NCBI GenBank assembly: GCA_963930655.1
Contig: OZ005619.1
Coordinates: 18,251,752 to 18,315,751 of the forward strand
Direction: 5' to 3'
Origin: Myrica gale
Lineage: Eukaryota > Streptophyta > Magnoliopsida > Fagales > Myricaceae
Length of the DNA: 64,000 bases
Shown here: positions 46,162 to 55,772 of the stretch, piece after piece
How the letters are laid out: the number at the start of each line of letters is the position of its first letter
Numbering within the stretch: position 1 is the stretch's first letter
Made by a program: the position numbers and the translations under genes
Notes under the pieces: model-generated
Databases searched by the model: none
What the model was told of the DNA's origin: nothing
Seen by the model: the letters and a program-made list of their open reading frames with translations, nothing else

Positions 46162-47776
46162 TCAAGATACAGAAATCATGTCTAGCGCTTTTTCCATTAT
46201 CAAGAAACAAAATCAGGAAGTAGATTCACGTCGTTTCATATATTTCCAAAGGCTATATGACATTGAACAGATTCCGCAAATACTGTACCCAGTACATGGA
46301 TTAGGCTTAGCACTATTGATAAAAAGGTACTTACCATTGAAATGGGAAATAGCCAATAGACTACAAGATTCAAAAAGTTAACTAAATGGTTTCAGGTCTG
46401 GTTAACTGAAGGCAGTTACACCTAAGGTCTCCAACGCCATCACAAGTAGGAAAGAAACATCACACCCTCAAGGGCAGTTAAAAAGCTTCTCATGAATTGA
46501 AATGATCTTTGAAGAAGTTATAGATAAAAAGTTATTTTATGACCACATTTTCCAATATGAATGGGATTCAAATGGAAATTTTTAGAACGATAAAAGGTAA
46601 ACCAAGCAGGAAGCTAATGAAACCACTCATAAAGGCCAAAAACTAATACTACTAGAATAACCTCATGGGCCACAATCATCCCATTTTGCCTGACTACTGT
46701 TGATTCAATAAACCATAAGCAAACACCAGAACCAACACTATAAAAACTAGTTGAAGTGAAAACGAAAAATAAGATGGGAGCAACCCAAGATCAATCCTGT
46801 GGGGGTGCCACGGGATGCTAATTTGGACCATATTTTAAGAATCCTTAGGTCTACTTCTACGTTGCTTCTTGTCATGATAAGAAATTTTGAATTAAATTCT
46901 CAAATCTACTTCTCTTTCCCTACAATAGATTTTTTACTTTCAAAGGTAGACAATAGCTTATAACCTATATGTAAATTAGCTGATTTCTTTTCTTAGTAGA
47001 ATGAGGTCATCTATCACTCCACTTACAAGCATGGAATGATCATATAGCTAAGTCTAGTTTCCCACAATTCTAGCGTTATAACGTTGACATATATAGATCA
47101 CGGCTGCAAGCAGTGGGATCAGGTGTATGACTCTTCAAGAAAGAAAGGGAAAAAGATGACTAAACAAAAATGCAAGGACAAAAAACAAGAAGAAAAAATC
47201 CAGAGTGCTATACAAGAAATGGGATACCTTTTGGAAGAAATGTCCAGGAAGATATCTTGTCCTCTATACCAGTAATAATAGGATCCTACAAGGAACTCAA
47301 ATAGTGAGAAAGTTCCACCTATTGTAGACAGCAGAAACATCGAGAAATAAAATGGAAAGCAAGAAAATCATGTATAATTCATAAAACACTGTAGAAGAAC
47401 TAACAAAAGCCAAACAAATAAACCAACAACAGAAAACTAAAATCAACAGCAAGGTCTTAAATTGAATGTTGCCCTAAAGTAGTATGCTAGAAAAATGCAT
47501 CTCACAAGAGTGAACATCCACAATTCCACATGTATGCAAATATGTAGCAGCTGGTTAGAAAACGAATACATGCCATTGACCACGATTAAGTAAAGCAGAA
47601 TTATCAGTTGTCTCTCATAGTTATTTGTTCCAATTTTAGAAACAAAAAATGTGTTAAGACAAACTTGTTGCAACTCTTCTTCTTCTTCTTCTTTTATGAA
47701 TGATGCAATAACATATATATGGTAGCAGCCAAATAGAGTATCATCACATTTTTATATCACAGAAAAGGAGTCCCAA
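46158..47776 (-). pseudogene. Copy of P4H introns 3-4 with exon 4, antisense to a captured DMP promoter
   Basis: This 1.6-kb segment is nearly identical to 20306-21955, from just outside P4H exon 5 through intron 4, exon 4 and part of intron 3. The copy of exon 4 is at about 47229-47285 on the minus strand, with its splice signals largely kept. One small difference replaces about 30 bases near 46340. Few substitutions separate the copies, so the event is recent. It cannot encode P4H. Relative to the DMP promoter at its left end, the P4H sequence is antisense. Confidence 0.9.
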
Positions 47777-47836
47777 GTAATATCCGAATTCCGAGGTAGT
47801 TGACAGCACAAAGAATGTGATGATTCTCTATTTGGC
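47777..47836. other. Filler DNA at the junction between the P4H segment and arm B
   Basis: The first about 22 bases (TAATATCCGAATTCCGAGG...) match the DMP 3' flank at 43003-43022. Next comes AGAATGTGATGATTCTCTATTTGGC, close to the reverse complement of 47727-47750 inside the P4H segment. Such short templated pieces are typical of template-switching repair. Confidence 0.7.
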
Positions 47837-49870
47837 AGCACAAAGTTGGTGCCGTGAAGCTAGCAAGTACGTTGCGAAACTAACTACACGCGTATTTGCC
47901 ATACTTCAGTTTTTGTTTATATGCGTCATCTTTCTTCACGAAATTCAACAGACTTTGGTCATGGCGTCTGGACCCAAAGAAATTAAATTTACTTCGTATA
48001 GACCTCACAATTTCACATGTTTACAGCTTGGTCATCACTTTCCTTTCCTTTAGAAACCGAACTTGAAGGATCAATAATTAGAAAGACATTTTACGTGAAG
48101 GAAAAGATTTTCTTGTTCTTTTTTTTTCTCTCGAAAAACAACCAATGTATTAAAAACTTGACAACAGGACGAAAATAAAGACAACAGGAGGAACACAACA
48201 AAAAAGACAACAGTACAAACACAACCAGCAAGACCCCTAAATGGATCAAAGGAACCACTATAAACTCCATGCAGGGCAGAGGGAGTGGTGGCCGGACACA
48301 GTAGACAGAGCTCCTAGGACTTGAACAAGCCAGGAAAGCGCCACAATGGGCGCGTAGCGAGACCCAACGAAGGGTCGGAAGAGAGCCACAAGGACTTGGA
48401 TAAGCCAAAGGAAGGGACAGACACACAACCACAAAGCACAACAAACGACAAGCCCTAAACAGAGGGGCAGGCCCAAACAGGCGATAACATTAAACAATCC
48501 CTAAACAAAGGGGCATACCCAAATGGGTTTATTGCCGGTCGGACAAAAACCGGCGGCAGAGGCGGCGGCGCGTGGTAGCTGGAAGATGAAGACCACGGCC
48601 TAGGGGAGAGGGAGCGAGCCACAGAGGCCAAATCTGGAAAGAGGAGCAGGAGCTGAGTGGCGGAGGAGGCCGCACGCGCTCCCCCAAGCGTCGGCGCGTC
48701 AGATGTACGCGCCGGAGCCCGTGGATGGCCAGGCGCCATCGCCTCGGAGCCGGAGTAGCGGCTATCCATCGGTCTCGACGTGCTGAGTGCACCCTACGGG
48801 CGCGTGTGTGTCGAAATCCGGTGGAAAACGCCGGTCGCCGCTCGGAAGACATCTACCAAAAAACCAAGTCACACAACCTAAATCACCAGCCATACCACCC
48901 AGAGGAGAGGAGAGAGGGAAGGAGGAGGGAGGTGCCGGAGAGACACGGTAGGGGAGGGGAAACCAGAGAGAGGGCAGAGAGAGGGGGGGGGGGGGGGGTG
49001 AGAGCCGTCCAAGAGATTTTCTTGTTCGATCGATAGTAACGTTTGGGTCAGCTTTCGATACTGCCTCATTAAATTTTGGAACTGTGGCGCTGATTGTCTC
49101 AACTCTCAAGGCCTGAAACCGGATGAGGAACAGCAGGATTATTTATCTTTTTGTCGTATTCATAATGTTTTGATTTTTTTCCCCTTTCTTTCTTTCTTTC
49201 TGGTCCTGAGAGGAAGTGGACTTCTGCTGTGCAAAGCGTAGTAGCATATTTGGACCCTGCGCCACTTTTTGGGCCAACTTTTATTTATTGGGCTTTAAAT
49301 TGGTCTGGTATATGGCCCATTGAAGCTGCCCAGACTCCAGAGACTCCATATCAAGAGGCAAGACTTGACTAGATTAGGGGAAAAACAACCCTTTCACATA
49401 TAGTTTTTAGACAGAATGGTCATACGTATGTCCAAACATTTTCTTTTACAGTCGAAAGTTCCTTGGTGGAAATTATATACATCTTCGCTGAGAAACCTTT
49501 TTCGAAAAGTTCAAGTTTTTTTTTTAATTCTTCCTTTAAAAAACTTAAAATAATGCTGGAAACGTTTTCATCTGTTTGGCAGGTACTCATAACTGCCGTT
49601 ACTGAATATAATATAAATAATAAAATCTATCTCTGATCATTTTGTCTAGCAAACTCTTAAACACCCTAATTTTTACCCACCACCGCACCGAAATCATTAT
49701 AAGCAAATAATAATAATAATAATAATATATGTAAAAGTTGATTAGCACAAAACGACAGCCAACTACCTCGGAATTCGGATATTAACATGACGCAGAACAC
49801 CATTTCACCACCAAACACAAAGTAACAGGTGGACACGAGGAAACATAGATGGAGAAACTTAAAACGGAGA
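47837..49870. repeat. Arm B of the ~2-kb inverted duplication
   Basis: Reverse complement of arm A (42913-44889). It contains the retroelement copy R3 with clear target duplications, and at its right end the inverted DMP 3' flank up to AACGGAGA. Immediately right of it, 49878-49901 is again a piece of the P4H segment in reverse, then DMP upstream sequence resumes at about 49918. Confidence 0.88.
48119..49013 (-). mobile_element. Poly(A)-tailed non-LTR retroelement, copy R3, with 14-bp target duplication
   Basis: On the minus strand the element runs from 49013 to an A-rich tail at 48119. A perfect 14-bp direct repeat AGATTTTCTTGTTC flanks it (48105-48118 and 49014-49027). Length is 895 bases. 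A G/C homopolymer (48984-48999) near its 5' end varies between copies. The 3' half contains repeated GTTTGGGCCTGCCC-type words and ends CATTGGTTGTTTTTCGAGAG before the A tail. No reverse transcriptase, LTR or tRNA-like A/B boxes are evident. Confidence 0.82.
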
Positions 49871-49917
49871 AGAAGAAGAATGTGATGATACTCTATTTGG
49901 CTATTAAGAGTTAAACG

Positions 49918-50306
49918 GAGAAAATGACAAAAAAAATTTACTACGTAATGCAAAATAATATCTTAAGAGTTAAAATATAAAAAATTAAAGATAAAAAATT
50001 CTTGTTGTTCAAGACACCAACGAAGCACTAACTAATTTATATATATTGTCAGTAAAACATAACACATAAATAAAACATTTTCAGTATTTTCACAAATGAA
50101 CACTTAAATAAAACATTTTAATATTTTCACAAGCATTTTGGTTAACGAAACACAAGTATATTCTTGTGGGGCGGGCTGATTTTCAGTAGGTAAAGGGGCT
50201 AATGTGGTAAAAGAAAAAAAAAAAGGTAAGCATACAAGAAAAATTTGGGGGACGGGGGGAGCCAGCCGGCCGGGCGGTGGTTCCTGTTCCCCCGCCTCCG
50301 CCTGTG
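49918..50306. mobile_element. Left-truncated hAT-like MITE upstream of the intact DMP gene
   Basis: From GAGAAAATGACAAAA the sequence matches the interior of the element at 45654-45999, with an extra stretch of about 100 bases near 50103-50210. The right end CCGCCTCCGCCTGTG followed by GTTATATT is intact. The left end was lost at the rearrangement junction. Confidence 0.6.
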
Positions 50307-50572
50307 GTTATATTAATCTCGGAGTTTTACGAAGTACTGTAGCAAGAACAGAATCCTGAAAGTTTGGATTGGGAATTACGAAGTGCACCTATTCGAAAAG
50401 TAAAAGCAATGCCATTTGAGTCCCTTTCATTTTACGTGGAAGCAGACTCTCTGTCTCTCTCTATAAATACCATGCCAAGGACTTCTCCAGCTACTTGCAA
50501 GTTGCAAAGCCCATAACAGAATACCAAGCACACTTTCTCTCTATCCCCAGGAATCTCACCTGAAACACCACC
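50307..50572 (+). promoter_or_regulatory. Promoter and leader of the intact DMP gene
   Basis: A TATA box (TATAAAT, 50462-50468) follows a CTCTCTGTCTCTCT stretch. The expected start near 50495 leaves a leader of about 80 bases. An ATG at 50472 lies too close to the TATA box to be in the main transcript. Confidence 0.6.
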
Positions 50573-51196
50573 ATGGGTGCATGCAGCTTTTCCTTCTGTA
50601 AGTCCAAGTCAAGCTCCCAGAAATCCGTTAAGGATCAAACATTCTCTAGTCTTGGCAACCTCGTCAGGCCCCTTCCCACTGGCACAGTCTTCACTTTCCA
50701 ATTCCTCAGCCCTCTCCTCTCCAACTATGGCCACTGCAAGACCGTCAATAAGTACATGACCGGCATTCTTCTGGGTTTGTGCGGTTTGTCTTGCTTCTTT
50801 TCTACCTTCACCGACAGTTACGTCGGAGATGACGAGAAAACCCACTACGGGATGGCAACAAAGAATGGAATTTGGCCCTCGTCTGACTCTAAGAAAGTGG
50901 ACTTGTCGGCCTACAGGCTTCGGCTTGCGGACTTTGTCCACGCCTTCTTTGCGGTGATGGTGTTTGCTGTCGTGGTGGTTTTGGATCAAAATACTGAGGG
51001 GTGCTTCTATCCGATATCCGATTCCACAGAGAAGATTTTGCTCAAGGTGTTGCCTACAATTGTTGGTGGGTGCTCTAGTGTGGTTTTCATGATTTTCCCG
51101 AACAAGCGCCATGGAATCGGATATCCTTCTAGTAGTACTACGTCTTCAAAGGATTCCAAGTCTGGTGGATCAGAAGTAGCCTTGACCAAAACCTAA
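50573..51196 (+). CDS. DUF679 domain membrane protein (DMP)
   Basis: DMPs are small plant-specific four-helix membrane proteins; members act in membrane remodelling during senescence and, for DMP8/9 types, in sperm-egg fusion. A single 624-base exon encodes 207 residues, the typical size and intronless structure. Family marks are [53 protein letters not shown] and the C-terminal NKRHGIGYP. Hydrophobic segments lie near 44-62, 76-96, 135-153 and 171-187. The ATG is in a good context (ACCACCATGGG). By position next to an EEP nuclease gene it resembles the DMP1/DMP2 group, but I cannot assign the orthologue or a role in fertilisation. Confidence 0.92.
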   Translation: MGACSFSFCKSKSSSQKSVKDQTFSSLGNLVRPLPTGTVFTFQFLSPLLSNYGHCKTVNKYMTGILLGLCGLSCFFSTFTDSYVGDDEKTHYGMATKNGIWPSSDSKKVDLSAYRLRLADFVHAFFAVMVFAVVVVLDQNTEGCFYPISDSTEKILLKVLPTIVGGCSSVVFMIFPNKRHGIGYPSSSTTSSKDSKSGGSEVALTKT

Positions 51197-52589
51197 GCAA
51201 TTAGTTTCTGTGTGATTTCTTACTCTGTTGCCCTGTTTTAAAAAGATTTCACTTGTGTTTGCTGGCGTCAATCTGTAACCTGTAATCGTGTTTAGTCTCT
51301 TCACAGGATTCCAAGTCTCGTAGAGAATGACGAAACACCGAAGGTTATGATCCAAATGTGCATGGTTTCTTCTTCTTCTTCTTACCTCGTTCCCTTATAT
51401 ATATTCGCGTTTCCGTTTTAAATTTCTCCATGAATGTTTCCTCATGTCCTCCTGTTACGTTGTGTTTGGTGGTGAAATGGTGTTCGCGTCATGTTGATTT
51501 CCGTAGTAGTTGGCTGTCGTTTTTTGGTAATCAATTTTGTCAGATTTTTTTTTTGCTTACAATGATTTCTGTGTGGTGGTGGGTAAAATTATGGTGTTTC
51601 TTTAAGGAGTTGTTGGCCAAAATGTAAAGTCGTTTTTCCGTTGGTTTCTATGTTGGATTGTTTTGGTACTGCTCCAGTGTTGGATTATGATGTTCTTCAT
51701 GAGCACCAGCCAAACAAATGAAAACGTTTTCAGCATTATTTTACGTTTATTAAAGAAAAAAAATGACTTGCACCAAGGAATATTTGTGCTTTTCCCACAC
51801 TTATATAGTCTGTCGTGTATCCCAATTTTAGGTTAAAAATTGACCTAAATTTTGTTGTGTCGGATCATATATATATAGTTCATATCTTATATTAATATAA
51901 CACCCCATGCATTTATTTTTTCTTTTTAAATTATTATTGTATATATGCATGGCACGTACGCATGTATCTATAATTTCACAAAATAATTAATTTCTAGATT
52001 CATGGCATGGGTTTTAAGCAACAATATGGCGTAAGCTTGCTGAACGTCGTTGCTGGTAGATATATATTTCTCTATTTGTTAGGGTAATATTTAAAGCTGC
52101 CATGGACGTTCAATTTCTTCCACACGATTTGTTGAACTTGTTGCCTCTCGCACACTCGGACAAACTAAGCATGTTGAATGAGAATCGTTATCTGAACTCT
52201 GAATAAAAAATAAGAAAAAAGAATATTATTAGACTTTGGAGTATTCGCGTCGATCTTTGGATTGAACTCGATCCATGCATGGATTCACCCATTTCTTCTT
52301 ATCCGATTGATTGACAGTTCATATATAAATCAACATTTGACCAGGGAATTAGACTAAAAAACATACATATCCGTTGTCGGTTCTGACGTTGGCCACTTAT
52401 AAGGTTGCACTTAATTAAATGAGAGAAAAAAACTAATGTGTTTGGATTTTTCACGCAATCCTTGGCATAATAAAAATGAGCTTATTGATTAATGTAAATG
52501 TTAACGTCCAAGACATCTAGATAATGTGCATTAATTCAAACTTGATAACGACACGTGCCAATATAAATGTGAAAGAGAAATATAAATGT
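51197..52589. other. DMP 3' flank and upstream flank of another DMP unit
   Basis: Bases 51200-51780 match the 3' flank of the first DMP paralogue (42680-43260) in many patches, including GAATGACGAAACACCGAAGG. From about 52260 the sequence resembles 45120-45360, the upstream flank of a duplication unit. No gene lies between. Confidence 0.5.
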
Positions 52590-53374
52590 TGTCGGTACTG
52601 ATGCCGGGAGGTTGCCGATACTGATGCCGGATGGTCGCCGGACAAAAGCCGAAAACCTTGCTCCGATACCATGTTAGAAATAAAAATATTTGAACTGAAG
52701 AAAATAAAAAAAAAATATTTACACTGATAAGTGAGACATCCATAACATTGAAATAGATTTATTATTTTTCTCACTTATGATTTTAAAATGTTACATGGAG
52801 GGCTTATTTATAAGCCACTAAACTCACTTGCCCACATTGCTTAAGCAATGTGGGACTACACATTTCAACACTCCCCGCAAACATCCATAATATTGAAATG
52901 TATTTATTATTTTTCTCACTTATGATTTTAAAATGTTACATAGAGGGCTTATTTATAAACCACTAAACTCGCTTGCCCACATTGCTTGAGCAATGTGGGA
53001 CTACACATTTCAACACTCTCCCTCAAACTCAAGGTGGACAAACCTTGAGTTTAGAGTTACAAAAAAAATTACAGAAAAAAATAATAATAACAAAAGTTGC
53101 CAGTCTGATGCTGGATGGTTGCCGGTACTAAGCCGGTACTAATGTCGGATGGTCGTCGGAAGGTAACCAGACTAAAGCCGAAAACCTTGCACTGATATCA
53201 TATTAGAAATAAAAATTTTGACTTTGATAAGTAAGACATCCAATTATGAGAATACTCAATTGAATTTATTATTTCTCACTTATGATTTAAAATGTTTACA
53301 CGAGGGCTTATTTATAAGCCACTAATTGCAAATGCCCACGTTACCTTAGTAACGTGGGAGTACATATTTTCAAC
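52590..53374 (-). mobile_element. TRIM-like miniature LTR retrotransposon, tandem/nested array
   Basis: On the minus strand a 199-base LTR (52672-52870) starts TGTTGAAATG and ends TTCTAACA, and is followed at once by TGGTATCGGAGC, close to the usual initiator-Met tRNA primer site TGGTATCAGAGC. A second, truncated LTR (about 52881-53015) is preceded by a polypurine tract GAGTTTGAGGGAGAG. A third, diverged LTR (53201-53374) has a decayed primer site TGATATCAGTGC. The internal parts (52590-52657 and 53100-53190) match each other. There is no room for gag or pol. Short LTRs with an intact primer site and polypurine tract define a TRIM; the extra LTR suggests unequal recombination or nested insertion. 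Confidence 0.78.
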
Positions 53375-53375
53375 C

Positions 53376-53667
53376 CTTTGTCCATGCCCTCTTTGTGATG
53401 CTGGTGTTTGCTGTCGTGGTTTTTTTGGACCCAAACACTGTGGACTGCTTCGATCTGACGTCCAATATAAGTTTTCTGAAGCTGATGCCTCCACTAGTTG
53501 GTATGGTCTCCAGTGTGGTTTTCTTCTTTTTCCCTACCAGCCGCCATGGAATAGGATATTTTTCAACTTCTTCTCAGTCAAGAGAAATATCCTTGTCGAC
53601 AGCTCAAGGAGTTCAACTCGTGGTGGTTTCTTTCCTTGTTCCGTCGGTTTCATGGAATGTTTGCTAG
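53376..53667 (+). pseudogene. 5'-truncated DMP fragment with a diverged C-terminus
   Basis: From TTTGTCCATGCC onward the frame encodes FVHALFVMLVFAVVVFLD and later FFPTSRHGIGY, the last third of a DMP protein. All earlier coding sequence is missing and the TRIM-like LTR abuts it directly. After GIGY the frame continues for about 30 residues unlike the other copies and stops at TAG. It is a gene remnant. Confidence 0.85.
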
Positions 53668-54979
53668 GGTCAAGGCGTTGTAAGACTTGTAACTCCTGTT
53701 AATATGGTAACAAAGGACCGTTTGCGCTCAATTCACGATGGGAAGGATTGAGCCTAAAAGGGGAAGTCCATAATTGTCCCCTCTGTACAGATACCAATAA
53801 AAGAAGGATTAAAGATACCTAAAACAATATACATAAAAATAATTAAGATTGTGTATTTTTTTTTTCTCTTTTGCATAAAAAATAGTTTTTCAAAGATATG
53901 AATACCAAGGTAATAAAGAGTAGAGATCCAGTTTCAATTTGCTGTTTGAACTGGACTAACCTATTCGGAAATAAATAGACACCGTGCGCGTCTTGAATGT
54001 TGTAAGGTCCACATGACAGCCCAATAATTAATATAAGCGCACAACATTCAATACTATATGACCAACTCAATCATTAGCATGCATATAACGGATCATGAGA
54101 TGAGTGTAGTCCAATGATGTAATTGATTTATGTGATTGAAATACAAAAGAAATAAATCAGACAAACATGGTTATTGTTGAGATTGAGCGTCTTATCTAAT
54201 AAGACTACAATGCGTTATCTATTATGCTTTGTCTTAACCATGAGAGTAGAGATTCCTCGATAACGTGATTGGTGTTGTACAATGAAATCAACACATTGAA
54301 CAGGATCACACGAGATATTTATTCTACAAAGTACTGTTACAAGGAATAAATAAGTACTCGCACATTTGTATTCGTCTTTGACTTTGAATCTTGAGTTGTC
54401 CGCTATCCGCATTAGTTAAGAAAAAAAATTAACCACCTGAATTGTTTGAATGTAAGGGGTTTAAATGAATCCTTGACGCAACTCTAAGTCATATTTTGTA
54501 ACTTGTAATTGAAAAGGGCATGTTGAATTAAGAAATATACAAACATTTAAAATCAATATAGTTTGGCTTTTAAACAGTGCATTTCTTTGGGTTTTGTTGG
54601 GCCTAGTCGCCAATTGGAACAGTTTAAGCATTGAGTCCTGGATTAAAGTAGAAAAAGAAAACGCTTGGGTCGGACAGAAACATGGGCCGAGTCAGGAATT
54701 AGTTCAGTTGCTAGTTGGGCTGTAGGTGCGGCCCACAATACATCTTCCCAAATTGGGCTGGCCTGTTGTGTATTGATCAAACGGAAACGAGGGCGTGTCC
54801 GCTAAACCCGGAGGTGATTTAAGATTTGGCATATTTGAATGATGAAGCGCGTGAAGGGCGTGAGGACCCACAATAACACGTGAAAACGTGCACAAGAATG
54901 TACGGAGTCAGGAGAGGCACGCGAGAGAAGGCATGATTATCTGGACACCAAGACCGATGATGGTCATGGACCTTGCTTA
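53668..54979. other. Intergenic spacer
   Basis: No gene or bounded element is recognised. Frames of 60-75 codons on the minus strand have no family signal. Confidence 0.3.
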
Positions 54980-55186
54980 GGTTATGTTTGTATTGTAAAA
55001 TTTTTAGTATTGCTTAGGTTATGTTTGTATTGTAAAATTTTTAGTATTGGGTTTAGTGAAAAAGTGAAGAGAGAGTTAATTTTTTATATTTTTTGTAATT
55101 TTTTATGGAAGAGAAAGAGATTATATTGTAGTATTTTATTGAAAGTTGGTGAAATATTTTGTGAAATATTTGGTGCAAACGCAGCC
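54980..55186. mobile_element. Tourist-like MITE, GGTTGTGTTTG family, copy 3
   Basis: Starts GGTTATGTTTG and ends CAAACGCAGCC with TTA on both sides (54977-54979 and 55187-55189). Its left 37 bases, including two flank bases, are tandemly duplicated (54975-55011 and 55012-55048). The core GGGTTTAGTGAAAAAGTGAA is shared with the copy at 62225-62423. Confidence 0.8.
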
Positions 55187-55772
55187 TTAATAATGCTGAT
55201 CATCTTTTGCTGGTAAAAGATCATAATATTTTATAAATTTATTTCAAAATATTATATAAATGTGAATCGCATTTACTTCAAAATTTGAGTTACATTCATT
55301 AACATCCCACGAAAGCCTCACGCAGCAGCAATGTTGCGTGGAGGTATAGGTCGTGAATTTCTTTTTTTCCAAGAAAAGATAATGATGGCATTTAGAGAAT
55401 AAGTATTGGCTAACTCTTTATCAGCAACTGCGGTAATACACGAGAAAGGAGTGTAGGATTGGTATGAGTCGTGAGCACGTTGCCCCCATCTTTCAACTCA
55501 TTTGGAGAATGAATTAGGCTTCTAAATAAGTATATTTAAATTAAATAATAATGATCTTCTTCTTTGAGTGAGTGAACAGAAGAGTAAGGTCTCGAATTCA
55601 AGATATTAGTTTTAATCATATGAAAAAAACATTAGGGTTACATAATTTTAGGTTACAATAAGAAGTGCTTTTATAAAAAGATCACACGGCAGGTGAACAG
55701 CATCTAATTCTTATTTGTGTCACAACTAGTAATGAAATAAATATGTAATATTTACATGGAACGCACTCATGA
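55187..55772. other. Spacer and 3' flank of the EEP gene
   Basis: AT-rich DNA; the last 100 bases or so are probably 3' untranslated sequence of the minus-strand gene that ends at 55773. Confidence 0.3.

Noticed and set aside
47443..48053. Frames shared between 21.6 kb and 47.5 kb
   Set aside because: They lie in duplicated P4H intron sequence and in inverted-arm sequence; shared identity reflects duplication, not coding constraint.
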